Positions 1 to 7,519 of a stretch of 64,000 nucleotides of DNA are shown piece after piece. Origin of the DNA: Actinomadura sp. DC4 (lineage in GTDB: Bacteria; Actinomycetota; Actinomycetes; Streptosporangiales; Streptosporangiaceae). The notes beneath the pieces are model-generated. The model worked only from the letters and a program-made list of their open reading frames with translations, ran no database searches and was not told the DNA's origin. Every line of letters begins with the position of its first letter. Position 1 is the first letter of the stretch. The position numbers and the translations under genes are program-made. The stretch lies in assembly GCF_030406325.1 (NCBI RefSeq), contig NZ_JAUEQY010000001.1, positions 372,001 to 436,000 on the forward strand, read 5' to 3'.

Positions 1-1
1 C

Positions 2-637
2 GCCGAGGCCCTCGCGCTCTACAGCTCCTTCTACCGCGAGCCCGCCGACTGGCGGCGGCTCATCGACGAGCTCGGCCTCGCCGACAAGGCGAACAGCCGG
101 TTCGGCAAGCTGTCCGGCGGCCAGAAGCAGCGCGTGTCGATCGCGCTGGCCCTCGCCGGCAACCCGGAGATCGCGATCCTGGACGAGCTGACGACCGGTC
201 TGGACCCGCAGGCGCGCCGCGACACGTGGCAGCTCATCGAGCAGGTACGCGCCAGCGGCGTGACGATCGTGCTGGTCACGCACTTCATGGAGGAGGCCGA
301 GCGGCTCTGCGACCGGATCGCGGTGATCGACTCCGGCCGGGTCGCGGCGATCGACACGCCCGCCGGGCTCGTGTCGCGGGTCGACCCCGAGCAGCGGATC
401 CGGTTCCGCCCCTCTCCGTCGCTGGACGACGGCCTCCTCAAGGAGCTGCCCGAGGTGCACACGGTGACCCGGTCCGGCGAGGTGCTCACGGTCACCGGGA
501 CCGACGGCCTGCTCCAGGCGGTCACCGCGACGCTCGCCCGCAACAACGTCATCGCCGCCGACCTGCGCGTCGAGCAGACCAGCCTCGACGACGCCTTCGT
601 CGCCCTCACGGGCCGCACTCTGGACCAGGAGAACTGA
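2..637 (+). CDS. ABC transporter ATP-binding protein (5' end outside window)
   Basis: The reading frame is open from the window edge, so the Walker A half lies upstream. Visible are the ABC signature LSGGQKQR (about residues 38-45 of the fragment), Walker B IAILDE followed by the D-loop TTGLDP, and the switch histidine in LVTHFMEEAERLCD. The C-terminal 100 residues carry the small accessory region typical of drug-exporter ATPases (DrrA/CcmA type), with a final DDAFVALTGR motif. The stop is one base before the permease start, so the two form an export complex. Two-component genes follow directly, as in lantibiotic/polyene resistance (Lnr/Yfi-type) loci. The substrate is unknown; exporter class is confident. 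Confidence 0.93.
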   Translation, partial: AEALALYSSFYREPADWRRLIDELGLADKANSRFGKLSGGQKQRVSIALALAGNPEIAILDELTTGLDPQARRDTWQLIEQVRASGVTIVLVTHFMEEAERLCDRIAVIDSGRVAAIDTPAGLVSRVDPEQRIRFRPSPSLDDGLLKELPEVHTVTRSGEVLTVTGTDGLLQAVTATLARNNVIAADLRVEQTSLDDAFVALTGRTLDQEN

Positions 638-638
638 C

Positions 639-1373
639 ATGCTCGCCAGGCTCACCTTCATGGAGCTCAAGCTCACCATGCGCGAGTTCGTCGTGCCGCT
701 GTTCGTCCTGGTCCTGCCGGTCGCACTGCTGCTCGGCTTCGGGTTCCAGCCCGGCAGCCGGAAGGCGAACGCCGACCTCGGCGGCCAGACCGGCGCGGCG
801 TACATCGCCGCGATCGGGGCCGGCATCGCCCTCGCCATCATCGGGCTGAGCGTGCTGCCCGCCACCCTCGCCGGGTACCGGGAGAAGGGCGTGCTGCGGC
901 GCCTGGCCACCACGCCCGTACGGCCCGTGTACCTCCTCGCCGCCCAGCTCGTCCTGTACGCGGCCGGGGCGCTGTTCACGGTCGCGGTGCTGGTCGTCGC
1001 CGGCGACGTGCTGTTCGGCACGCCGGTCCCGAAGGACTTCCCGGCCTTCGTGGGCGCGCTGCTGCTCGGCATGGCCGCGATGTTCGCGATCGGGCTGCTC
1101 GTCGCGGCGGTGGCTCCGACGGGCAAGGCGGGTCAGGCGATCGGCATGGTCCTGTTCTTCCCGAGCCTGTTCCTGGGCGGCGTCTACATTCCCCGCGAGA
1201 CGATGCCGTCGGTCCTGCGGAGCATCGGCGACTACTCTCCGCTGGGCGCGACGCTGAAGACGATGCGGGACGCCTGGATGGGAACGGAGCCGCGGGCGGC
1301 GCAAATGGCGATAATGGCCGCGTACGCTGCCACCGCCGGACTGGCCGCGACCAGGCTCTTCAGGTGGGAATGA
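639..1373 (+). CDS. ABC-2 type transporter permease
   Basis: 244-residue integral membrane protein with about six hydrophobic helices: FVVPLFVLVLPVALLLGF near residue 15, a second around 50-65, then pairs at 100-125, 140-160, 165-185 and a last one near the C-terminus. It has the ABC-2 permease pattern MLARLTFMELKLTMREF and the late segment FFPSLFLGGVYIPRETMP. It starts one base after the ATPase stop, indicating translational coupling; the pair probably works as a dimer of half-transporters. Its last codons overlap the possible start of the histidine kinase, so all four genes look like one transcript. The cargo (drug, lipopeptide or lipid) cannot be read from sequence. Confidence 0.93.
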   Translation: MLARLTFMELKLTMREFVVPLFVLVLPVALLLGFGFQPGSRKANADLGGQTGAAYIAAIGAGIALAIIGLSVLPATLAGYREKGVLRRLATTPVRPVYLLAAQLVLYAAGALFTVAVLVVAGDVLFGTPVPKDFPAFVGALLLGMAAMFAIGLLVAAVAPTGKAGQAIGMVLFFPSLFLGGVYIPRETMPSVLRSIGDYSPLGATLKTMRDAWMGTEPRAAQMAIMAAYAATAGLAATRLFRWE

Positions 1374-2641
1374 CCGTGACGCTGCCGCTGGGGACGACCG
1401 TGACGCTGCCGCTCAGCGGATGGGAACGACGCGAGGCCGTGATGCTTCGCGTCGTTCCGCACTGCGCGCTGGCCGTCTCGCTGGTGCTCGTGCTGCTGGA
1501 CCGCGCGGGTTCGTTCGCGCACCTGCAGGCCATGGTGGGCCTCACGCTGGCGGCCTCGTCCTGGTCCCTGTTCATGAACGGCCTCGGCCCCGCCTGGACG
1601 CAGCGTCCCTCGGCCAGGGCGGTCTTCTTCGCCGGGTTCACGGCCCTGTCCGCGGCGCTGGTCTTCCTCAGCCCGCTCTACGGCTTCTTCGCGTGGAGCG
1701 GTTACCTCCAGGTGACGTCCCTGCCGGGCCGCTGGAAGTGGGCCGGAGTGATGTCCACCGCGGCGATCGTGTCCACCACCTACGTCGGCGGCGTCCAGAA
1801 CGTCCGGGGCTCCGGAGCCGTCATCTTCGGCGTCTTCACGGCGGCGGGCATCGCCCTGGGCGGCGGGTTCCTGTTCTTCAACACCATGATCGGCCGGCAG
1901 AACGCCCGGCAGCGCGTGATGCTCGGCGACCTCGCCGAGACCAACGCCCAGCTCGAGGCGGCCCTGGCCGAGAACGCCGGCCTGCACGCCCAGCTGCTGG
2001 CCCAGGCCCGCGAGGCCGGCGTCCTGGACGAGCGCGCCCGCATGGCGCGGGAGATCCACGACACCCTTGCGCAAGGCTTCACCGGGATCGTCGCCCAGCT
2101 CGAGGCCGCCCGGCAGAACCCCGGCCAGTGGCGCCGGTTCGCCGACCAGGCGCAGGCGCTCGCGCGGGACAACCTCGCCGAGGCGCGGCGGTCCGTGGCG
2201 GCGCTGCGCCCCGGGCAGCTCGAGGGCGCGCACCTGCCCGAGGCGATCGCCGGGATGAGTGAGCGCTGGTCGCAGACCTCCGGCGTCGCGGTGGGCGTCG
2301 AGACGACCGGCGAGCCGAGGCCGCTGCTCGCCGACGTGGAGGTCGCGCTGTTCCGCGTCGCACAGGAGGCCCTCACCAACGTCGCCAAGCACGCCAAGGC
2401 CTCACGCGTCGGGCTGACCCTGTCGTACATGGAGGACGTCGTGCTGCTCGACGTACGCGACGACGGCATCGGTTTCGAGCCTCGTGACATCGATTTCGCG
2501 GGACAGAGCGGCTTCGGCCTGTCCTCGATGCGGCAGCGGCTGCTGCGCGTCGCCGGCAGCCTGGCCATCGAGAGCGGCCCCGGGGAGGGCACCGCCGTGA
2601 ACGCGAGCGTCCCCGCCCTCCCGGCCGGAGGAGGAGCATGA
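1364..2641 (+). CDS. Two-component sensor histidine kinase, NarL-partner (HisKA_3) type
   Basis: Membrane kinase of up to 425 residues. Roughly five N-terminal hydrophobic helices (to about residue 175) are followed by a coiled coil (LAETNAQLEAALAENAGLHAQLLAQ). The HisKA_3 phosphoacceptor helix ARMAREIHDTLAQGF comes next, with the phospho-His in EIHDT, then an HATPase_c domain with N-box EALTNVAKHAKA and G-box DVRDDGIGF. The start is uncertain: GTG 1364 and ATG 1370 overlap the permease, while ATG 1441 follows GAGG and would drop the duplicated TVTLPL peptide. It overlaps the response regulator by four bases (ATGA). By analogy with Lnr-type systems it probably senses the substrate of the adjacent exporter; that is inference. 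Confidence 0.93.
   Translation: MGMTVTLPLGTTVTLPLSGWERREAVMLRVVPHCALAVSLVLVLLDRAGSFAHLQAMVGLTLAASSWSLFMNGLGPAWTQRPSARAVFFAGFTALSAALVFLSPLYGFFAWSGYLQVTSLPGRWKWAGVMSTAAIVSTTYVGGVQNVRGSGAVIFGVFTAAGIALGGGFLFFNTMIGRQNARQRVMLGDLAETNAQLEAALAENAGLHAQLLAQAREAGVLDERARMAREIHDTLAQGFTGIVAQLEAARQNPGQWRRFADQAQALARDNLAEARRSVAALRPGQLEGAHLPEAIAGMSERWSQTSGVAVGVETTGEPRPLLADVEVALFRVAQEALTNVAKHAKASRVGLTLSYMEDVVLLDVRDDGIGFEPRDIDFAGQSGFGLSSMRQRLLRVAGSLAIESGPGEGTAVNASVPALPAGGGA
1372..1413 (+). repeat. 18-bp direct repeat at the start of the kinase gene
   Basis: GACCGTGACGCTGCCGCT occurs at 1372-1389 and again at 1396-1413 (24-bp period). If translated it gives an eight-residue duplication (TVTLPL twice) in front of the first membrane helix of the kinase. 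This may be non-coding spacer if the kinase really starts at the ATG at 1441. Confidence 0.7.
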
Positions 2642-3252
2642 TCCGCCTACTCATCGTCGACGACCATCCGATCGTGCGCGACGGCCTGCGCGGCGTGTTC
2701 GCCGCCGAGCCGGACCTCACGGTGGTCGGCGAGGCGGCCGACGGCGCCGAGGCGGTACGCCGGGCCGCGTCGGCCGACGTGGTGCTGATGGACCTGCGCA
2801 TGCCGGGCATGGGCGGGGTGGAGGCCATCAAGCGGCTGCGGGAGACGTGCCCGGAGGTGCGCGTGCTGGTGCTGACGACCTTCGACACCGACAGCGACGT
2901 GCTGCCCGCCATCGAGGCGGGCGCCACGGGTTACCTGCTGAAGGACGCGCCGCGCGACGAGCTGCTGCGGGCGGTCCGCTCGGCGTACCGGGGCGAGTCG
3001 GTGCTGTCGCCGGCGGTCGCGGGCCGCCTGATGGGCCGCGTACGACGGCCGGCCGACGCCTCGCTCAGCAAGCGCGAGCGCGAGGTCCTCGCCCTCGTCG
3101 CGGACGGCACGACCAACCGCGAGGCGGCCAAGCGGCTGTTCGTCAGCGAGGCGACCATCAAGACGCACCTGCTGCACATCTACGACAAGCTGGGCGTACG
3201 CGACCGCGCCGCCGCCGTCGGCGAGGCGTACAAACGCGGCCTGCTCTCCTGA
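2638..3252 (+). CDS. LuxR/NarL-family response regulator
   Basis: 204 residues. The receiver domain (1-120) has the acidic pair in LLIVDDHPIV, the phosphoacceptor Asp in VVLMDLRMPGMGG, the conserved Thr in LVLTTFDT and Lys in GYLLKDAP. The C-terminal LuxR helix-turn-helix runs from LSKREREVLALVADG to IYDKLGVRDR. It starts inside the kinase stop codon (ATGA overlap), so it is the cognate regulator. It likely activates the upstream ABC exporter genes, which are transcribed in the same direction. It ends nine bases before the convergent VOC gene, with no room for a large terminator. Confidence 0.95.
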   Translation: MIRLLIVDDHPIVRDGLRGVFAAEPDLTVVGEAADGAEAVRRAASADVVLMDLRMPGMGGVEAIKRLRETCPEVRVLVLTTFDTDSDVLPAIEAGATGYLLKDAPRDELLRAVRSAYRGESVLSPAVAGRLMGRVRRPADASLSKREREVLALVADGTTNREAAKRLFVSEATIKTHLLHIYDKLGVRDRAAAVGEAYKRGLLS

Positions 3253-3261
3253 AGCGCGGTC

Positions 3262-3630
3262 CTAGGAGCCGGAGGGCTCAGTGGGCTGCCACAGCTCGAT
3301 CCGGTTGCCCTCGGGGTCGGTGACCCAGCCGAACCGGCCGACGCCGTCCATCTCCTGGACGTCATCGGCCACGTCCGCGCCCTTGGCGCGCAGCTGCGCG
3401 AGCATCGCGTCCAGGTCGCGGACGCGGAAGTTGAGCATGGTCTGCTGGGCGGGGGACCCGAAGTAGTCCGTTGCGGAGTCGAACGCGGCGAACACCGTCG
3501 GCCCGGCCTCCTGACTCCACAGGCCGTTCTCGTCGGCGTCGAGGCCCAGGCAGTCGCGGTACCACGCGTTCAGGGCCTTGGGGTCGGCGGCCCGCATGAA
3601 GTGTCCGCCGATTCCGAGCACACGTTCCAT
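3262..3630 (-). CDS. VOC (glyoxalase/bleomycin-resistance fold) family protein
   Basis: 122-residue single-domain protein starting at MERVLGIGGHFMRA; a GTG at 3666 would add an unlikely basic extension. It has the two beta-alpha-beta-beta-beta modules of the VOC superfamily: GGHFMRAADPKALNAWYRDCLGL at the start and GRFGWVTDPEGNRIELWQP at the end. Candidate metal ligands are His in GGHF and Glu in RIELW. The family includes glyoxalases, dioxygenases and antibiotic-binding proteins, so the substrate is open. It lies 43 bases downstream of the TetR gene on the same strand and could be co-transcribed with it. Confidence 0.88.
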   Translation of the reverse strand: MERVLGIGGHFMRAADPKALNAWYRDCLGLDADENGLWSQEAGPTVFAAFDSATDYFGSPAQQTMLNFRVRDLDAMLAQLRAKGADVADDVQEMDGVGRFGWVTDPEGNRIELWQPTEPSGS

Positions 3631-3673
3631 GCCGCAATCCAACCAGACGAGCGGGCCGGCCGTCACCGGCGGC

Positions 3674-4240
3674 TCAGTGCGGCGGGCGCAGGCCGTCGAT
3701 CAGGTACGACAGGAGCCGGTCGGCGGTCTCCGGGGCGTGCTGGGTGGCCACCGAGAGGCCGTGGGTGAGGCGGAGCAGGTCCGTCACCGTGACCTCGGGG
3801 CGTACGTTGCCGGCCTCCTGGGCCGGGACCAGCACCGCGGCGGCCGCCCCGCGGATCTCGTCGTGGCAGCGGTCGAACAGGTCCGAGCGCACGTCGATGA
3901 CCTCTTTCAGCGTCTGCATCAGCCCGCGCTTGCTCGTGGCGTACTCGGCGAACGCGCGCATCCAGGCCGCCAGCGCGTCGCCCGGCGGGCCCGTGCGGAG
4001 CAGCTCGTAGGCCTTGACGCACAGCTCGTCGACCTGGTCCTGGTAGACCGCGGCCTGCAACGCCAGCCGGGTGGGGAAGTGGCGGTACAGCGTGCCGATG
4101 CCGACCCCGGCGCGCCGGGCGATGTCCTCGAGCGGAGCCTCCGCGCCGTGCTCGAGGAACGCCTCCTTCGCCTCGCCGAGCAGCCGTTTGTAGTTACGGC
4201 GTGCGTCGGCGCGCATCGGGCGGTCCCCGGTGGTCGTCAT
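3674..4240 (-). CDS. TetR-family repressor, divergent from the MFS pump
   Basis: 188 residues from ATG 4240, preceded by a strong GGGAGGAG. The N-terminal TetR helix-turn-helix is APLEDIARRAGVGIGTLYRHFPTR (about residues 38-61). The C-terminal ligand domain resembles the SACE_7040-type family (AWMRAFAEYATSKRGLMQTL). It is divergent to the DHA2 efflux pump with a long inverted repeat between them, the classic arrangement of a drug-responsive repressor controlling an exporter and itself. The ligand is unknown. Confidence 0.94.
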   Translation of the reverse strand: MTTTGDRPMRADARRNYKRLLGEAKEAFLEHGAEAPLEDIARRAGVGIGTLYRHFPTRLALQAAVYQDQVDELCVKAYELLRTGPPGDALAAWMRAFAEYATSKRGLMQTLKEVIDVRSDLFDRCHDEIRGAAAAVLVPAQEAGNVRPEVTVTDLLRLTHGLSVATQHAPETADRLLSYLIDGLRPPH

Positions 4241-4263
4241 CGCTCCTCCCGGGACGGTTGCGT

Positions 4264-4305
4264 ACCGGAGGGTACCTCCGTATCGTAGCGGAGGAACCCT
4301 CCGGT
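4264..4305. promoter_or_regulatory. 42-bp inverted-repeat operator between tetR and MFS genes
   Basis: Two 17-bp arms, ACCGGAGGGTACCTCCG (4264-4280) and CGGAGGAACCCTCCGGT (4289-4305), are inverted copies with one mismatch around the 8-bp centre TATCGTAG. Each arm itself contains a smaller palindrome (GGAGGGTACCTCC), so the site could hold two TetR dimers. It lies 24 bp from the repressor start and 75 bp from the pump start. Confidence 0.85.
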
Positions 4306-4379
4306 TAGGTTCCGGGCGGCTCCGACAGCCACTTCGGGGGACGCCCGGCACTCTTCCAGCAACAAGGAGTCTATGACTC

Positions 4380-5789
4380 ATGTCCCAGCAGACCATCCCC
4401 TCGCGGGGCGCGCCGGCCTCCGGCGCGCCGCCGCGACATACGCGTCATCCGGGGATCTCCCTGGCCGTCATCGTCGCGTGCCAGCTGATGGTCGTGCTCG
4501 ACGCGACCGTCGTCTTCGTCGCCCTTCCCAAGATCCAGCAGAGCCTGCACTTCTCCGCGACCGGGCTGTCCTGGGTCAGCAACGCCTACTCGCTCACGTT
4601 CGGCGGCCTGCTCCTGCTCGGCGGCCGGGCCGGTGACATCCTCGGCCGCCGCCGGGTGTTCGCCACCGGCATCGCGATATTCACCCTCGCCTCGCTGCTC
4701 GGCGGGTTCGCCGGCTCCTCGGGCTGGCTGCTCGCGGCGCGGGCCGTCCAGGGGGTCGGGGCGGCGCTGGCCGCGCCCGCCGCGCTCGCCCTCATCGCGG
4801 TCAACTTCGCCGAGGGATCCGAACGGAACCGGGCCCTCAGCATCTTCTCCGCCACGTCCTCGGCCGGCGCGTCGGTCGGCCTGATCCTCGGCGGCGTGCT
4901 CACCGACTGGGCCTCCTGGCGCTGGGTCCTGTTCATCAACGTGCCGGTCGGAGCGGCGGTGCTGCTGCTGACGCCGGTGTTCTTGGCGGAGACCGAGCGG
5001 CACCGGGGCCGGCTCGACCTCGCCGGGGCGGCCACGTCCGTCACGGGCATGGTCGCGCTGGTGTACGCCTTCATCCGCGCGGCCGACGCGGGGTGGAGCG
5101 ACCCGGTGACGCTGCTGGCGTTCGCCGCCGGGGTGGTCCTGCTCCTGGCGTTCGTGGCGGTCGAGTCGCGGGCGGAGCAGCCGGTCGTGCCGCTGCGGCT
5201 GTTCGCCGACCGGGCACGGTCCGGGTCCTACTTCGACATGCTGCTGCTCGCGGCGGCCATGTTCGGGATGTTCTTCTTCCTGGTCCAGTTCCTGCAGAAC
5301 TCCCTCGGCTTCAGCCCGCTGAAGGCCGGGCTGGCGTTCCTGCCGATGACCGGGCTGCTGTTCGGCGTCGCGCGGCTGGCGCCCCGGCTCGTGCCGAGGT
5401 TCGGGACCCGGCGGATGATGCTGACCGGGCTGCCGCTGATCGTGGCCGGGATGCTGTGGCTGACGCGGCTGTCCGCCACCTCGGGGTACGCCTCGGGCGC
5501 GCTCGGGCCGATGCTGTTGTTCGGGCTGGGCGCCGGGATCGTCTTCCTTCCCCTCACCCTGACGATCCTGTCCGGGGTGCGGCGGGAGGACTCCGGGGCC
5601 GCCTCGGGCATGTTGCAGACCACGCAGCAGGTCGGCGGCGCGCTCGGGATGGCCGTCCTGGTCTCGGTGTTCGGCACGGCGAGCCGGCACGGGGGCGCGG
5701 TCCACGGCGTGAGCGTCGCGTTCGAGGTGGCGGCGGTCTTCGCGCTGGTGGCGCTGGCCGTGGCGGCCGTCTTCATCAGGCCCCGCTGA
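4380..5789 (+). CDS. DHA2-family MFS drug efflux transporter (EmrB/QacA type)
   Basis: 469 residues, matching the 14-helix DHA2 family. It carries motif A in the loop after helix 2 (LGGRAGDILGRRRVFATG), the substrate/proton motif DATVVFVALPKIQ in helix 1, and motif C-like glycines (GVGAALAAPAALALI). The chosen start ATG 4380 is 10 bases after AAGGAG; an ATG at 4373 is in another frame. It is divergent from a TetR repressor across a long inverted repeat, so expression is probably induced by a toxic ligand. Its 3' end overlaps the convergent Rieske gene by 14 bp. Confidence 0.95.
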   Translation: MSQQTIPSRGAPASGAPPRHTRHPGISLAVIVACQLMVVLDATVVFVALPKIQQSLHFSATGLSWVSNAYSLTFGGLLLLGGRAGDILGRRRVFATGIAIFTLASLLGGFAGSSGWLLAARAVQGVGAALAAPAALALIAVNFAEGSERNRALSIFSATSSAGASVGLILGGVLTDWASWRWVLFINVPVGAAVLLLTPVFLAETERHRGRLDLAGAATSVTGMVALVYAFIRAADAGWSDPVTLLAFAAGVVLLLAFVAVESRAEQPVVPLRLFADRARSGSYFDMLLLAAAMFGMFFFLVQFLQNSLGFSPLKAGLAFLPMTGLLFGVARLAPRLVPRFGTRRMMLTGLPLIVAGMLWLTRLSATSGYASGALGPMLLFGLGAGIVFLPLTLTILSGVRREDSGAASGMLQTTQQVGGALGMAVLVSVFGTASRHGGAVHGVSVAFEVAAVFALVALAVAAVFIRPR

Positions 5790-6888
5790 CCGGAGGCTCG
5801 CCGCGGTAGGCGAGGGCGACCGTCCGCACCCACCGGTGCACGGCGTCCTCGCCCGGGGTGAAGGGGCCGGGCCGGAAGTGCGGCGAGGCCAGGCCGCGCT
5901 GCACCGACGCGCAGGCGGCCCAGTCCTGGCGGTTGGTCCGGTCCCAGAACTCCACGGCGTACCCCGCGTCGGTCACTCCCGCCGGGACGTACCAGGAGCA
6001 CTCGATCCCGGTACGTCCCGGCGCGAGCGGCCGGAGCCGATGCGTCATGACGTAGTCCGGGTGCAGCGAGATGAGCAGGTCCGGGAGCAGCCCGAAGTAG
6101 TGCACGCGGCGGCGCTCGGCGCCCGGGATGAACGCTCCGCCGGACCGCCCGTCCAGCGACATCGTCTCGGCGTGCTCGCGCAGGTCCATCGAGCCGCCGA
6201 CCCAGGCGCCCGGCAGCTCGTAGTTGTCGCCGCTGGACGGCGGCGAGACCGCGCACAGCTCCGGGTGGATGAGCGGGCAGTGGTAGCACTCGTGGTAGTT
6301 CTCGACGATCACCTTCCAGTTCGCCCGCACGTCGTACTCGTGCCGCGCCGCGAGCGTGAGCCGCTCCGGCGCGTACGGCCCGACCAGCGCGGTCAGCGCG
6401 CCCGCGTGGCCGGCGAACGGCGGCGCGTCGCCGGTGGCGTTGACGAACGCCCAGCCGTGCCAGACCGTCAGCGGCAGCGCGGGCAGGCCGAGCCCGCGGA
6501 TCGCGGACCCGGGCGCGGCGCGCATGGTCCCGTCGAGCCGGTACGCCCACGCGTGGTACGGGCAGACGACCAGGTCACGCGCCGAGGTGCACCCCTCGGC
6601 CAGCAGCTCGTGGCCGCGGTGCCGGCAGGTGTTGGCGAACGCGCCCTCGGGCGTGAGCAGCACCGGTACGTCGCCGACGGTCACCGCGCGCTGGGTGACC
6701 CCGCCCGGCAGCAGCTCGTCGGCGCGGCCCAGGCAGCTCCACGTCCCGGCGAACAGGTGCCGCCGCTCCCAGGCGAGCACCTCTCCTGAGGTGTACGCGG
6801 TCGCGGGCAGCATCGTCGCCGCGCCGAACGGCCGCAGTGCCCCCTCCAGCTCGGCCTCGGTGAGCGGCGCGGGCGGCCAGGCCCTCAT
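5776..6888 (-). CDS. Rieske non-heme iron oxygenase, alpha subunit
   Basis: 370 residues, with the domains in canonical order. The Rieske [2Fe-2S] site is C-x-H in CRHRGHEL and C-x2-H in CPYHAW (about residues 85-110). The mononuclear-iron catalytic domain has ligands in NYHECYHCPLIHPEL (about 197-211). The sequence around ENYHECYHC resembles the betaine/choline/carnitine monooxygenase branch more than classical aromatic dioxygenases, but the substrate cannot be fixed. No reductase or ferredoxin gene is adjacent, so electrons must come from elsewhere. It is divergent to a TetR gene with only 32 bp between starts. It overlaps the MFS gene end by 14 bp on the opposite strand. Confidence 0.92.
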   Translation of the reverse strand: MRAWPPAPLTEAELEGALRPFGAATMLPATAYTSGEVLAWERRHLFAGTWSCLGRADELLPGGVTQRAVTVGDVPVLLTPEGAFANTCRHRGHELLAEGCTSARDLVVCPYHAWAYRLDGTMRAAPGSAIRGLGLPALPLTVWHGWAFVNATGDAPPFAGHAGALTALVGPYAPERLTLAARHEYDVRANWKVIVENYHECYHCPLIHPELCAVSPPSSGDNYELPGAWVGGSMDLREHAETMSLDGRSGGAFIPGAERRRVHYFGLLPDLLISLHPDYVMTHRLRPLAPGRTGIECSWYVPAGVTDAGYAVEFWDRTNRQDWAACASVQRGLASPHFRPGPFTPGEDAVHRWVRTVALAYRGEPPVSGA

Positions 6889-6920
6889 GCCGGGCGGCCG
6901 CGCCGGGATAGTGTCGGCGC

Positions 6921-7517
6921 GTGGCCCGGCTGACCGCCCCCGACCGGCGCGAGGAGATCCTGCGCGCCACGGTGGCGCAGATCGCCGAGCGGGGCGTGGC
7001 CGCGGTCCGGGTGGCCGACGTGGCCACCGCCCTCGGCGTCAGCACCGCGCTCGTCTTCTACCACTTCCGCTCCAAGGACCGGCTGGTCGCCGAGGCGTTC
7101 GGCTACGCGGCCCGGCGCGACCTCGACCGGCTGGCCGCGGTCGCCGCCTCCGGCGGCACGGCGCGGGACCGCCTGGTCCGCGCGCTGCGGCTGTACCACC
7201 CCAGCGGGTCCGCGGCGCCGGGCTGGCGGCTGTGGATCGACGGCTGGTCGGCCGCGCTGCGCGAGCCGGAGCTGCGCCGCGTCTGCCGGCGGCTCGACCT
7301 GCGCTGGCGCGACACGATCGCGGCGCTGATCGCGGAAGGGGTCGCGGCGGGGGAGTTCCGCTGCGCCGACCCCGAGGCCGCCGCGTGGCGCATCACGGCG
7401 CTGATCGACGGGCTCTCGGTCCAGACGACCGTGCACCGCGGCGTGCTCACCCGGAACCGGGCCGAGACCTGGGCCTACGACCAGGCCGCCCGCGAGCTCG
7501 GGCTCGCCGAACTCTGA
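6921..7517 (+). CDS. TetR-family regulator (BetI-like), between two oxidoreductase genes
   Basis: 198 residues from GTG 6921. The helix-turn-helix is VRVADVATALGVSTALVFYHFRSKD (about 35-58). The C-terminal half (GWRLWIDGWSAALREPELRRV, IDGLSVQTTVHRGVLT) matches the BetI-type TetR C-domain. It is divergent from the Rieske oxygenase and convergent with the flavoprotein gene (two bases between stops). It is the likely regulator of one or both; BetI-like repressors often control choline/betaine or related amine catabolism, which agrees with the Rieske subtype. This is inference. Confidence 0.92.
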   Translation: MARLTAPDRREEILRATVAQIAERGVAAVRVADVATALGVSTALVFYHFRSKDRLVAEAFGYAARRDLDRLAAVAASGGTARDRLVRALRLYHPSGSAAPGWRLWIDGWSAALREPELRRVCRRLDLRWRDTIAALIAEGVAAGEFRCADPEAAAWRITALIDGLSVQTTVHRGVLTRNRAETWAYDQAARELGLAEL

Positions 7518-7519
7518 CC

